The notes under the pieces are model-generated. The model did not search any database, was not told where the DNA came from, and was given only the letters and a program-made list of their open reading frames with translations. From positions 62,001-126,000 of the forward strand of contig JANQSO010000002.1 in NCBI GenBank assembly GCA_028284005.1: DNA of 64,000 nucleotides, given 5' to 3'. Within the stretch, counting starts at the first letter, position 1, and every line of letters starts with the position of its first letter. A program made the position numbers and the translations under genes. This document shows positions 1-8,867 of the stretch, one piece after another. Origin of the DNA: Flavobacteriaceae bacterium. Lineage in GTDB: Bacteria; Bacteroidota; Bacteroidia; Flavobacteriales; Flavobacteriaceae.

Positions 1-1
1 T

Positions 2-157
2 TTAAAGTTATTGGAAATGGGTTGCCTGCCTGGTAATGAAGTGCTCCTGGTACAAACTGCTCCTTATCAAGACCCATTATACCTTAACGTCAATGGAAGC
101 CATCTCGCCATAAGAAAAGCAACCGCAGCACAGATTGAAATAGAATTAGTAGACTAG
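2..157 (+). CDS. feoA: FeoA domain protein, C-terminal end (partial)
   Basis: The window opens inside this gene; only the last 51 codons are visible, ending with TAG two bases before the feoB start. The peptide reads as the second half of a FeoA SH3-like beta-barrel (EMGCLPGNEV, then LYLNVNGSHLAIRKA), the pattern of FeoA domains. FeoA is a small cytoplasmic partner of the Fe(II) transporter FeoB. The 2-nt spacing to feoB indicates co-transcription. Its start and any upstream promoter lie outside the window. Confidence 0.88.
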   Translation, partial: LKLLEMGCLPGNEVLLVQTAPYQDPLYLNVNGSHLAIRKATAAQIEIELVD

Positions 158-159
158 CG

Positions 160-2259
160 ATGGCAAAACAAATCAATGTTGCACTTATAGGAAATCCCAA
201 TACCGGTAAAACTTCCGTTTTTAACAGACTTACGGGGCTTAATCAAAAAGTAGGTAATTATCCCGGTATCACTGTTGAAAAAAAACAGGGAGTCTGCAAG
301 CTCCCGCGGGGAGTAAAAGCTCACATTTTAGACCTCCCTGGAACTTACAGCCTAAATGCATCTTCACTGGATGAAAACCTTGTGATCGAATTATTGCTTA
401 ATAAAAATGACAAGGATTTTCCGGATGTCGCCATTGTTGTAACCGAAATCGAGAACTTAAAAAGGAACCTCTTACTTTTTACACAAATCAAGGATCTGGG
501 GATCCCAACAATCCTTGCCATCAATATGGCTGATAGGATGAAGCGTAAAGCGATCTCCTTAGACTTAGAGAAACTGGAAACAACCCTGGAAACTAAAATC
601 GCATTGATTAGTTCCAGAAAAAATGAGGGTTTCGAGCTTCTTAAAGAATATATCACGAATTACAACACACTATCTACAAAGCCCTGTGTAAATGCTTCGG
701 TAATTTCTCCGGAATATTTCAACAGGCTGCGAAAAGTATTTCCCAATCAAGACCTGTATAAGCTTTGGCTTGTCATTACACAGGATGTTAACTTCGGAAA
801 ATTGGACCGGAAAGAAATGCAAGGTGTTGCAACTTTTCAGACCGAGTCCAAAAGCAATCTTAAGCGATTGCAGCAAAAAGAAACCATTGCACGTTATCAA
901 TTTATAAATAATGCACTAAAAGATACCCTGAAAATTGATTCCGCAAATGCTAAAGATCTGCGGAGTCGTTTCGATAGGGTGCTAACACATAAAGTATGGG
1001 GCTATTTTATTTTCTTCGGAATATTATTGCTCATATTTCAAGCCATTTTTGATTGGAGCAGTTACCCAATGGACTTTATTGACAGCTCTTTTGCTTCCTT
1101 AAGTGAATGGCTGAAGAATACCCTCCCACCAGGTGATTTTACCAGCCTTATTGCTGAAGGGGTCGTGCCCGGATTAGGAGGAATTGTAATATTCATTCCC
1201 CAGATAGCATTTCTGTTTTTGTTCATTTCCATCTTAGAAGAAAGCGGCTATATGAGCCGGGTTGTCTTTTTGATGGACCGTATCATGCGGCGGTTTGGGT
1301 TAAGTGGTAAAAGTGTGGTTCCGTTGGTTTCGGGAACTGCCTGTGCAATTCCGGCAATCATGGCTACACGAAATATTGAAAACTGGAAAGAGCGCCTTAT
1401 TACTATTCTTGTAACACCATTTACTACTTGTTCGGCAAGGCTTCCGGTGTATTTGATCATTATTGCTTTAGTAATTCCCGAACAACGCATTTTGGGAGTT
1501 TTCAGTTTACAGGGGTTAACCCTCATGTTCTTATATCTACTGGGGTTTGCATCTGCTATTTTTTCGGCATACTTATTAAATAAGGTTTTAAAGATCAGAA
1601 GTAAGACCTTCTTTGTTATTGAAATGCCTAATTACAAATTGCCCATGGTTAAAAATGTTACCATTACCGTAATAGAAAAGACCAAATCTTTTGTCTTAGG
1701 AGCCGGTAAGATCATTTTGGCAATTTCTATTATACTATGGGTTTTAGCATCGTATGGACCGGGTGATTTTAACAATGCCGAAACCATTGTAAAACAAGAA
1801 ACCATTTCAGAAAACCTTTCCGAAGAAGCACTTGAGACCAGGATAGCTTCATTTAAACTTGAACATTCTTATATAGGTATTCTGGGAAGAGGAATTGAAC
1901 CTGCTGTAAAACCACTGGGATATGATTGGAAGATAGGTATCGCAATTGTTAGTTCATTTGCGGCCCGGGAAGTATTTGTAGGGACGCTCGCAACTATTTA
2001 CAGTGTAGGCAGTGAGGAAGAAGAAACTATTAAAAACAGAATGGCCGCAGAAGTCAATCCCGTATTAGGAACACCTTTATTCAACTTTGCCAGCGGCGTA
2101 TCACTTTTACTATTCTATGCCTTTGCCATGCAGTGCATGAGTACATTGGCTATTGTAAGAAAAGAAACCAATAGTTGGAAATGGCCATTATGGCAATTAT
2201 TTGCAATGAGTGCTATCGCTTATATAGTAGCTTTAGGTGCCTATCAATTTTTAAAATAA
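160..2259 (+). CDS. feoB: Ferrous iron transport protein B
   Basis: Inner-membrane GTPase-coupled Fe(II) transporter, 699 aa, a normal length for Bacteroidota FeoB. The N-terminal G domain shows G1 GNPNTGKTS (about residues 11-19), switch I around NYPGITVEKK, G3 DLPG and G4 NMAD (about 122-125). After residue 275 come the two Gate-type membrane halves, with GYMSRVVFLMDR and SGTACAIPAIMATR, then a C-terminal helix block. It follows feoA by 2 nt and is followed 12 nt later by a small Cys-rich protein, the usual feo arrangement. ATG at 160 fits the conserved N-terminus starting just before the G1 strand. Confidence 0.97.
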   Translation: MAKQINVALIGNPNTGKTSVFNRLTGLNQKVGNYPGITVEKKQGVCKLPRGVKAHILDLPGTYSLNASSLDENLVIELLLNKNDKDFPDVAIVVTEIENLKRNLLLFTQIKDLGIPTILAINMADRMKRKAISLDLEKLETTLETKIALISSRKNEGFELLKEYITNYNTLSTKPCVNASVISPEYFNRLRKVFPNQDLYKLWLVITQDVNFGKLDRKEMQGVATFQTESKSNLKRLQQKETIARYQFINNALKDTLKIDSANAKDLRSRFDRVLTHKVWGYFIFFGILLLIFQAIFDWSSYPMDFIDSSFASLSEWLKNTLPPGDFTSLIAEGVVPGLGGIVIFIPQIAFLFLFISILEESGYMSRVVFLMDRIMRRFGLSGKSVVPLVSGTACAIPAIMATRNIENWKERLITILVTPFTTCSARLPVYLIIIALVIPEQRILGVFSLQGLTLMFLYLLGFASAIFSAYLLNKVLKIRSKTFFVIEMPNYKLPMVKNVTITVIEKTKSFVLGAGKIILAISIILWVLASYGPGDFNNAETIVKQETISENLSEEALETRIASFKLEHSYIGILGRGIEPAVKPLGYDWKIGIAIVSSFAAREVFVGTLATIYSVGSEEEETIKNRMAAEVNPVLGTPLFNFASGVSLLLFYAFAMQCMSTLAIVRKETNSWKWPLWQLFAMSAIAYIVALGAYQFLK

Positions 2260-2267
2260 TATCTTTG
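2260..2267 (+). promoter_or_regulatory. -7 promoter element before the small feo gene
   Basis: TATCTTTG matches the Bacteroidota -7 consensus TAnnTTTG exactly. It overlaps the end of feoB and ends 4 nt before the next ATG, so an mRNA starting here would be nearly leaderless. No convincing -33 TTTG was found. Confidence 0.5.
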
Positions 2268-2271
2268 TAAT

Positions 2272-2436
2272 ATGAACATGCAAACCATATTAGTACTTAT
2301 TACCTTTTGTTTGGCTACTGGCTACTTACTCAAGAAGTTTGTATGGAACCCTATCTTTGAAGCACGTCATAAAACTTCGCGTACACTGGATGGCGATAAA
2401 ACGAAGTGTGGTAACAAAGACTGTGGCTGCCATTAG
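2272..2436 (+). CDS. FeoB-associated Cys-rich membrane protein
   Basis: A 54-residue protein. It has one N-terminal membrane helix (about residues 4-21, TILVLITFCLATGYLL), a short basic stretch, and a C-terminal cysteine/histidine cluster CGNKDCGCH. This is the architecture of the small FeoB-associated Cys-rich proteins found behind feoB in many Bacteroidota. A role in Fe(II) handling or FeoB gating is inferred from position and Cys content only. ATG lies 12 nt after the feoB stop, with its own -7 element in between. Confidence 0.75.
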   Translation: MNMQTILVLITFCLATGYLLKKFVWNPIFEARHKTSRTLDGDKTKCGNKDCGCH

Positions 2437-2439
2437 GCC

Positions 2440-2652
2440 TTATTGTTTTATTTCTGAAACCAAAAGTACATAACTTCGCTTTCCTTTATCTTCACTAGTT
2501 GGATATGGAACTACCGCTAGTCCTTTAAGTAAATACCCTTCTGAAGCATATAAAGAAGTATCTATTTTTAGACCGCAAAAAAAGCAGCTAACCGGATAAT
2601 TAGCAATAATTGACAAATCTGACTTCAAAAACAGGTCTATATTGAAATTCAT
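2440..2652 (-). CDS. Small hypothetical protein with CxxC
   Basis: A 70-aa reading frame from ATG at 2652; a TTG at 2661 would add three residues. It faces away from the neighbouring serine hydrolase gene and converges with the small feo gene. The translation is protein-like rather than shadow-like: a short acidic/hydrophobic N-terminus, then SCFFCGLKID with a CxxC, then an alternating strand-like C-terminus (SYVLLVSEIKQ). No family recognised. It fills an otherwise empty 240-bp gap, but could be a chance ORF; no clear promoter was seen. Confidence 0.42.
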   Translation of the reverse strand: MNFNIDLFLKSDLSIIANYPVSCFFCGLKIDTSLYASEGYLLKGLAVVPYPTSEDKGKRSYVLLVSEIKQ

Positions 2653-2677
2653 TTTATACAAATAGAATTATAGTATC

Positions 2678-4093
2678 ATGAAAAGTTTTCACCTATTACT
2701 AGTATGCCTGATCATTTCGACTTTTGGAGCTGCACAAACTGTGGACCCACAACTGTCCGATGACTTTCAAGACACCCTTGATCTTATGCAACAAGTACTA
2801 AACATAAATGGTCTGGGGGCTGCAGTTCAATTATCAAACGATGCTGTTTGGGCCGGGGGAAGTGGAGTTTCTACTTTTACACCGCTGGATAATATTAGCC
2901 CAGGACATCGATTTGCTTCCGGAAGTACAACCAAAACAATAACTGCTGCCTGTATTCTGCAATTGGTGGATGAAGGGATGCTCTCTCTTGATGACAATAT
3001 AGGCCTTTGGGCACCAAATTTTAATTATGTCGATCCAAATATTACCGTTCGTCAATTATTGAGGCATGAAAGTGGTATTTATAATTTTACAGATCATCCA
3101 AATTTCAATTCAGCTATGTTCAATAACCCCGCTAGAATATGGACATTCGAAGAAGTAATGGACACGTTTATCGAACCACCATTATTTTTACCCGGGCAAG
3201 ATTGGAGCTATTCAAACACTAACTACCTGTTACTGGGATTAATAATACAGGAAATTACAGGAAAATCTTACCTGCAAGAAGTTAGAGATCGTTTTTTTTC
3301 TCCTCTGGGGCTAAATAGTTATTCAAATCCGGCCTATGACCCGCTCCCGTATCCTGCAGCTCATGTTTGGCTTGATATTAACGGTGATGGGGTTTTAGAC
3401 GATGCTTTTACCTGGTTAACAGATCTAAAATCAATATTCAGTGCGGTGGATCCTGCCGGTGGTTACTATACAACACCTTCGGACCTATCCAAATGGATCC
3501 GGACGAGTATGAATGGAAGTCTTTTTTCTACCGAAACATGGAGTGAGGCTACCGAAACTGTACCCACTACATTTTCGGGTGGGGCAGAATACGGACTGGG
3601 ATTAATAAAAAGGGAGTATCTGGGAATTGAAGCTTACGGGCACGGTGGAGATCTTGCGGGATATTCAACAGCTGCTTTCTACTTTCCTGAAAAAGATATC
3701 AGCATTGTGGTAAACGGAAACCAGGGTGGAATCTATTCTATACATTTAAACAGCACTGTTGAAGCATTGCTTCAGGTGTATTTGGATTATGAAATAAGCC
3801 TGTCTGTAGATTCTTATGCATTTGAAAAGGATAATATATTAGTATTTCCCAATCCTTTTACCAATGAAATACATTTGCAATTTAATTCAGGCTTACATAT
3901 AGATGATGTAACTTTTAATATGACTGACATATCCGGTAAGATTATATGGAAGTCGGAAATTGAAAGTAATAGCCTTCAAATCGGTCAAGCTGTTACCTTG
4001 GAAAACCTTGCCAGTCTTAATTCGGGAATTTTCTTTTTGAATATGTACTCAGATTCTCAATTTGTAAAGACTTTTAAGGTTGTAAAAAATTAG
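2678..4093 (+). CDS. Secreted serine hydrolase (beta-lactamase/PBP-like fold) with T9SS sorting domain
   Basis: 471 aa. An N-terminal signal peptide (residues 1-19, ending GAAQ) is followed by a class C beta-lactamase-type domain. It shows the SxxK motif in SGSTTKTI (about residue 85), the YxN motif in YSNTNYLLLG (about 180) and an HGGD motif (about 325). The last 80 residues are a T9SS C-terminal domain: VFPNPFTNEIHLQF, a GKIIW turn and a final FKVVKN strand. The enzyme is therefore predicted to pass the outer membrane by the type IX system. The substrate (peptide or ester) cannot be read from the sequence. No obvious operon partner. Confidence 0.9.
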   Translation: MKSFHLLLVCLIISTFGAAQTVDPQLSDDFQDTLDLMQQVLNINGLGAAVQLSNDAVWAGGSGVSTFTPLDNISPGHRFASGSTTKTITAACILQLVDEGMLSLDDNIGLWAPNFNYVDPNITVRQLLRHESGIYNFTDHPNFNSAMFNNPARIWTFEEVMDTFIEPPLFLPGQDWSYSNTNYLLLGLIIQEITGKSYLQEVRDRFFSPLGLNSYSNPAYDPLPYPAAHVWLDINGDGVLDDAFTWLTDLKSIFSAVDPAGGYYTTPSDLSKWIRTSMNGSLFSTETWSEATETVPTTFSGGAEYGLGLIKREYLGIEAYGHGGDLAGYSTAAFYFPEKDISIVVNGNQGGIYSIHLNSTVEALLQVYLDYEISLSVDSYAFEKDNILVFPNPFTNEIHLQFNSGLHIDDVTFNMTDISGKIIWKSEIESNSLQIGQAVTLENLASLNSGIFFLNMYSDSQFVKTFKVVKN

Positions 4094-4139
4094 GAAATAT
4101 GGTTCAATGAAGTGATTAGGAAGAAGGGAATACAGGGCG

Positions 4140-5300
4140 TTACCCTCTAAATAAAAAGAAGTCGTCTTTCATATGTTCTATTCGATCATCCTTATTGGTC
4201 ATAATATACTCCAAAGCTCTCTGGGTAAAGTCTTTTCCTTTTTCGGTAAGAAAAACTATTTCATCTTTTATTAGGACCATATTATTTTTTTGTGCCAGGT
4301 CCAGAATTGTTTTTGCACGAATCTTTTGCCAGTTTATGTGTTCATTTAAATGATTGATATGTCGCTCTTCTTCCTCGGAATGATTATTTAAATGCAATAA
4401 AAATGTGATCAGGGAAACTTCGGTTCGCTGTTGTTTCTGCCGGTATAGTACAGAAAGTAGTCCTTTTCTTGGTGCAAATAAATAGACCATCAAGAATACA
4501 ACCCCTAAAACTGTGGTCATGGAACCAGAAATTGAGGCGTCTAAGAAATGCGCCAGCCAATATCCTGCAATTGCCGAAAACACTCCAAAAACTATTGACA
4601 ATAACAACATTCGTTTTAAGTCACTGGTCAATAAATATGCTGTGGCTGCCGGGGCGATCATCAATGCTACTACCAAAATGGCACCTACTGCATCAAAGGC
4701 GCCTACTACGGTCACAGACGAAACGGACATTAACCCATAATGCATTACAATTGGAGAGATTCCAAGTGCCGAAGATAAACCGGCATCGAATGTACTAACT
4801 TTTAACTCTTTAAAAAAGAGGAAGAGTAGTCCTAATGATAGTATCAGGATAGTTCCCATAAGCCAAAGTGATTTTGGGCCCATATCCAATCCCGAAAGTA
4901 TCAATCTATCAAATGGAGCAAAAGCCAATTCCCCCAATAATACGGCATCAATATCCAAATGAACATCATTTGCGTTTTTGGCGATCATGATCACTCCTAT
5001 ACTGAACAAGGCAGGAAACACCAATCCAATAGCAGTATCTTCTTTAACCAGCCCGGTTTTTTGTATGGCTTCTACCAGTATTACAGTAATCACTCCCGTT
5101 AAAGCGGCAAGAAGGATCAGTAAAGGAGAGTTCAGATCCTGAGTAATAAAAAATCCAGCGACAATTCCCGGGAGGATAGAATGACTTATAGCGTCACTTA
5201 TAAGTGCCATTTTTCGAAGTATTAAAAATACTCCGGGAATGGCACAGGCAACAGCCACAACTGCAGCGATCATTTGTATTTCTATTTGCGGACTAGTCAT
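4140..5300 (-). CDS. Metal ABC transporter permease 2 (ZnuB/TroD family) with winged-helix-like tail
   Basis: Inner-membrane permease of a Mn/Fe/Zn-type ABC importer, 386 aa. Residues about 1-285 hold multiple membrane helices with the family pattern LRKMALISDAISHSILPG. The remaining ~100 residues are cytoplasmic and resemble a winged-helix domain (TILDLAQKNNMVLIKDEI, then FLTEKGKDFTQRALEYI). ATG at 5300 is preferred over the longer frame: it overlaps the previous gene's stop by 8 nt, follows an AGGAAAG-like site and gives the family N-terminus. Last gene of the metal operon. The tail is longer than in plain ZnuB. Confidence 0.9.
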   Translation of the reverse strand: MTSPQIEIQMIAAVVAVACAIPGVFLILRKMALISDAISHSILPGIVAGFFITQDLNSPLLILLAALTGVITVILVEAIQKTGLVKEDTAIGLVFPALFSIGVIMIAKNANDVHLDIDAVLLGELAFAPFDRLILSGLDMGPKSLWLMGTILILSLGLLFLFFKELKVSTFDAGLSSALGISPIVMHYGLMSVSSVTVVGAFDAVGAILVVALMIAPAATAYLLTSDLKRMLLLSIVFGVFSAIAGYWLAHFLDASISGSMTTVLGVVFLMVYLFAPRKGLLSVLYRQKQQRTEVSLITFLLHLNNHSEEEERHINHLNEHINWQKIRAKTILDLAQKNNMVLIKDEIVFLTEKGKDFTQRALEYIMTNKDDRIEHMKDDFFLFRG

Positions 5301-6417
5301 CTTTCCTTTGTTGGCTGTATAAATTTTTAGCTTCTTCAAAACCCCTTTCGGTCATGGCCCATTGCTGTCCCGTAAGTGTAATCCATTCTTTGTCTTCCAG
5401 CCGTTGAAGTGATTTTTTGGTAAAGCCTTGAAAATTATTTAAAATTCTAATGGCATGGGGATGTGAGATATTTTCGTGGTCCTTAACTATTCCATACATA
5501 AACTGAAGTGTTTTCTTAAGTTTAAGGTCTCTTCTGTTCTTTCTAAAACGAATTTCTCTGAAAAGCAATCCTCTTCCGGGAGAAAAAATAAAGGAAAACA
5601 CTACAAAGACTGCTGCCACTAAAACTATTACCGGCCCGGTGGATAAATTATTCTGGCTCGCACTTATCGCTGTTCCGAATACTCCGGAAAAAGCTCCAAA
5701 AATTGATGCCAATACGATCATTACTCCTAAACTATTGGTCCATTGTCGTGCTGCAGCAGCAGGAGCAAGTAACATCGCGCTCATTAAAACAACTCCTACT
5801 GTTTGCAACCCTAAAACAATTGCCAAAACAATAAAAAAGGTGATCAGAATATCTATAAATCTTGTATTAAACCCCAGTGTCTTGGTATAATCTTCATCGA
5901 ATAAAAGAATTTTGAATTCTTTCCAGAATAATAGCAAAATGGAAAGGCTTATCCCTGTAACAATAAGCATTAGCCGTACGTCTTCTTCTACCAAGGTAGC
6001 CGCCTGGCCAAATAAATACTTATCTAACCCCGCCTGATTGGCATTGGGTTGCTTTTGAATAAACGTAAGCAATAACATCCCAAACCCAAAGAACAAAGAA
6101 AGGATCAATCCCAAAGCCGTGTCACTTTTAAGATGTGTTTTTGAGGTCATACCACGAATCCAAAAAGTGCCAACCAGTCCGCTTACCAAAGCTCCCAGTA
6201 ATAGAATATTTGTGTCTTTCGCACCGGTAATTAAAAAAGCCAAAGCAATTCCCGGTAGTGCTGCATGAGAGATTGCATCTCCCAATAAGCTTTGCTTTCT
6301 CAATACTGCAAAGCTTCCCAACATACCACAGATTGCACCCAATACAGCAGTCCCCAGCGTAATGGTACGAAGGGTATAATCTGTAAATAACAACTCGAAA
6401 TATTCGGCAACAGACAT
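5293..6417 (-). CDS. Metal ABC transporter permease 1 (ZnuB/TroC family) with winged-helix-like tail
   Basis: 374 aa. The N-terminal ~285 residues are a polytopic membrane domain with the family signature LRKQSLLGDAISHAALPG (about residue 40). The tail from about residue 290 is soluble and reads like a small winged helix (SLQRLEDKEWITL, then MTERGFEEAKNLY). Pairs with the second permease to form the membrane channel of a metal importer. Start abuts the ATPase gene stop and its end overlaps the next permease, so the two are translationally coupled. Confidence 0.92.
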   Translation of the reverse strand: MSVAEYFELLFTDYTLRTITLGTAVLGAICGMLGSFAVLRKQSLLGDAISHAALPGIALAFLITGAKDTNILLLGALVSGLVGTFWIRGMTSKTHLKSDTALGLILSLFFGFGMLLLTFIQKQPNANQAGLDKYLFGQAATLVEEDVRLMLIVTGISLSILLLFWKEFKILLFDEDYTKTLGFNTRFIDILITFFIVLAIVLGLQTVGVVLMSAMLLAPAAAARQWTNSLGVMIVLASIFGAFSGVFGTAISASQNNLSTGPVIVLVAAVFVVFSFIFSPGRGLLFREIRFRKNRRDLKLKKTLQFMYGIVKDHENISHPHAIRILNNFQGFTKKSLQRLEDKEWITLTGQQWAMTERGFEEAKNLYSQQRKDD

Positions 6418-7154
6418 TACTTATTTATTGCGACTTTATAATTGATTCCGTAGGTTTTGGTTAGATTATCATCGTTAAAAATCTCTTTAACCGGCCCTGT
6501 GGCAATCTTTTTTACATTTAAAAAAGTTACCCAATCAAAATATTCGGGAACCGTTTGCAGGTCGTGATGTACAACAACCAGTGTTTTTCCTGCCTTCCGT
6601 AATTCCTTTAAAATATTGATAATAGCGATCTCTGTAGTAGCATCAACTCCTTGAAAAGGCTCATCCATAAAATAGATAGAAGCATTTTGTACCAGGGCTC
6701 TTGCTAAAAATACCCTTTGCTGTTGACCGCCGCTTAACTGACTTATCTGCCGATTTTTAAAAGCCAGCATTCCTACTTTTTCAAGTGCTTCTAATGCAGC
6801 CTTCTTTTCTTTTAGGCCCGGTCGTTTGATCCATCCCAGGCTTCCGTAGGTCCCCATCATGACCACATCGATAGCCGTTGTAGGGAAATCCCAGTCAACA
6901 CTCCCTTTTTGGGGAACATAAGCAACCAATTTACGTTGCTTATTGTAAGGCTTACCATAAATTGCCACACTGCCCGCTATAGGCTTAATAATTCCCAGAA
7001 CAGATTTTATCAATGTTGATTTTCCAGCTCCATTGGGCCCCACAATAGCCATTAAGACACCTTCCGGAACTGCCAGGTCTATATCCCACAAAACCGGTTT
7101 ATAGTTATAGGCAACCGTTAGGTCATCAACTTGAACTGCAAACTTGTTCTTCAT
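6417..7154 (-). CDS. Metal ABC transporter ATP-binding protein
   Basis: Cytoplasmic ATPase of the importer, 245 aa. Walker [11 protein letters not shown] (about residues 39-48), Q-loop [13 protein letters not shown] (family-typical for Mn/Zn importers), ABC signature LSGGQQQRV and Walker B IYFMDEP, then an H-loop VVHHD. Lies between the binding-protein gene (1-nt gap) and the first permease (stop/start overlap). Annotated as MntB/ZnuC/TroB type; the metal is inferred from the binding protein. Confidence 0.95.
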   Translation of the reverse strand: MKNKFAVQVDDLTVAYNYKPVLWDIDLAVPEGVLMAIVGPNGAGKSTLIKSVLGIIKPIAGSVAIYGKPYNKQRKLVAYVPQKGSVDWDFPTTAIDVVMMGTYGSLGWIKRPGLKEKKAALEALEKVGMLAFKNRQISQLSGGQQQRVFLARALVQNASIYFMDEPFQGVDATTEIAIINILKELRKAGKTLVVVHHDLQTVPEYFDWVTFLNVKKIATGPVKEIFNDDNLTKTYGINYKVAINK

Positions 7155-7155
7155 G

Positions 7156-8067
7156 TTATTTTAACGAATTGACAATGGTGTTTACGTTATACCTAAACAT
7201 CCCTATATAAGTGCCTTCATCTGTCCCCGGATTCCCTAAAGCATCACTAAAAAGTGACCCTCCAATAGTTACATTGGCTCCTTTAGAAACGACGGATGCC
7301 TGCAATGCTTCAATAGTTCTGCGCGGAACAGAGCTTTCTACAAAAATGGCTTTCACCTGCTTTTCTATGATGAAATCCGAAAGACGCTGTACGTCTTGTA
7401 CCCCTGCTTCTGTTACCGTGGAGAGGCCTTGAAGTCCTACCACTTCAAAATCGTAAGCTTCTCCAAAATAATTAAAAGCATCGTGCGCTGTTACCAGTAT
7501 TCTTTTCTCTTTGGGAAGTGTTTCGATCGTAGTTTTGTTTTCTGCTTCCAAAGCATCTAATTTCATTAAATAGGCTTGTTTGTTCTTCTGAAAGAATTCA
7601 GCGTTTTCAGCATCTGCTTCAGCCAGAACCTGAGTTACTTTCTCTGCAAATTGTTTGAAGTATTGAATGTTGAACCAAACGTGCGGATCGTAATTTGAAG
7701 CAAAATATTCTGACCCTATTAGTCCGTTTTTATCCAATACTTCGGCCAGAGCGACTTGCATCTTATCCTGATTCTCCATTTTTTCAAAAACCTCCACCAG
7801 CTTCCCTTCAAGATGTAATCCATTGTAAAAAATAACATCTGCATTGTACAACTTGGAAACGTCTCCTTCACTCGCTTTATAAAGGTGTGGATCTACCCCG
7901 GCTCCCATAAGGCCATTTACATCTATGTGGTCTCCACCAATATTTTTAACCAGGTCTGTGATCATTGTAGTGGTGGTTACTACATTCAATTTCCCGGATT
8001 TCTCCGTAGAATTTTTACAACTGGTAACTGTTACTATAACAAATAATAATATGATTATTCTTCTCAT
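7156..8067 (-). CDS. Metal ABC transporter substrate-binding lipoprotein (Mn-type ligands)
   Basis: 303 aa, cluster A-I (TroA/PsaA/ZnuA) binding protein. It has a lipoprotein signal with lipobox VTSC (Cys17). Predicted metal ligands by motif are His61 (DPHLY), His129 (DPHVW), Glu244 (FVESSVP) and Asp283 (GTDEGTY). A Glu as third ligand is the His2-Glu-Asp set of PsaA-type Mn(II) proteins; Zn-type proteins have a third His. There is no His-rich loop, which also argues against Zn. Manganese is thus the best guess, with iron an alternative. Ends 1 nt before the ATPase gene. Confidence 0.92.
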   Translation of the reverse strand: MRRIIILLFVIVTVTSCKNSTEKSGKLNVVTTTTMITDLVKNIGGDHIDVNGLMGAGVDPHLYKASEGDVSKLYNADVIFYNGLHLEGKLVEVFEKMENQDKMQVALAEVLDKNGLIGSEYFASNYDPHVWFNIQYFKQFAEKVTQVLAEADAENAEFFQKNKQAYLMKLDALEAENKTTIETLPKEKRILVTAHDAFNYFGEAYDFEVVGLQGLSTVTEAGVQDVQRLSDFIIEKQVKAIFVESSVPRRTIEALQASVVSKGANVTIGGSLFSDALGNPGTDEGTYIGMFRYNVNTIVNSLK

Positions 8068-8075
8068 CGTTGTTT

Positions 8076-8867
8076 CTAATTTGGAATTCTAATACTAACC
8101 CCGGTACTAATCAATATATCCTGGCCTTCAGTAAAACTTTTACCTATGGTTGCATCTAGTTGAATGTTATTCTGGATTGAATAGGTAATTCCCGCATCCC
8201 AATAATGATTGGCCTTATTGTCTTCCGGCAAATCGCCATAGACCTCGGCATATACGCCCAGCTTTTCCAGAATTGCGTATCCATAAACGAATGTATATAC
8301 ATATGCAGCCTCCGAACTATCGTCCCCCCATTGTGCACCAAGGTTATATCCTATACTCGATTTTTCATTTAAGGTATGGGCGAAAGAAAACCTAAAATCC
8401 ACACCGGTTGTTTCCGGGCGATAGTCTGTTGAAGCCATAAACGGCAGCATTAAATGTCCTAGGAGGCCTATTTCGGGGAGAAGTCCTTTTTCTTCGGTAA
8501 CTTCAACTTTAGCCCCTAATAAAAGTGGCGAAAAGCCACTTGTTACATCTCCAGAACGTATATTATTGACTGACGTCCTAACCTCTTCAAAATTCCACCC
8601 TATACGCAATTCAAATTTTTCTAAGAGGCCGTAGCGAACTAATGTTGTATTGTACCCTATTGTTTCAGTTTCGCTGTTATTTTCCTCAAAGGACTCATAA
8701 AAAGCTCCCGTTTCTATTTGAAAAGTGTGTATGGGGACCGTATTTGGCGACTCTGTAGCATCCGGCCTGTCTGTTATCATTTCCGGTACCTCTTTGGTTT
8801 CCTGGGCAAATATTCCTAATGACATTCCAAAAAACAGAATGCCGATATTGTGTTTTAAATTCTTCAT
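8076..8867 (-). CDS. Outer-membrane beta-barrel protein, PF13557-type transporter
   Basis: 263 aa with a signal peptide (about residues 1-21, ending FAQ). The mature start ITDRPDATESPNTVP is typical of the PF13557 family (named after MetA of phenol degradation), and the rest alternates aromatic and polar residues as in a beta-barrel ending in an RIPN strand. Placed between the metal-dependent repressor and the binding protein, it may be the outer-membrane entry route for the same metal. That is inference from context; the family itself has no settled substrate. Confidence 0.8.
   Translation of the reverse strand: MKNLKHNIGILFFGMSLGIFAQETKEVPEMITDRPDATESPNTVPIHTFQIETGAFYESFEENNSETETIGYNTTLVRYGLLEKFELRIGWNFEEVRTSVNNIRSGDVTSGFSPLLLGAKVEVTEEKGLLPEIGLLGHLMLPFMASTDYRPETTGVDFRFSFAHTLNEKSSIGYNLGAQWGDDSSEAAYVYTFVYGYAILEKLGVYAEVYGDLPEDNKANHYWDAGITYSIQNNIQLDATIGKSFTEGQDILISTGVSIRIPN

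Noticed and set aside
345..656. Open frame antisense to feoB
   Set aside because: It mirrors the feoB codons, has no start context or family features; feoB on the plus strand is certain.
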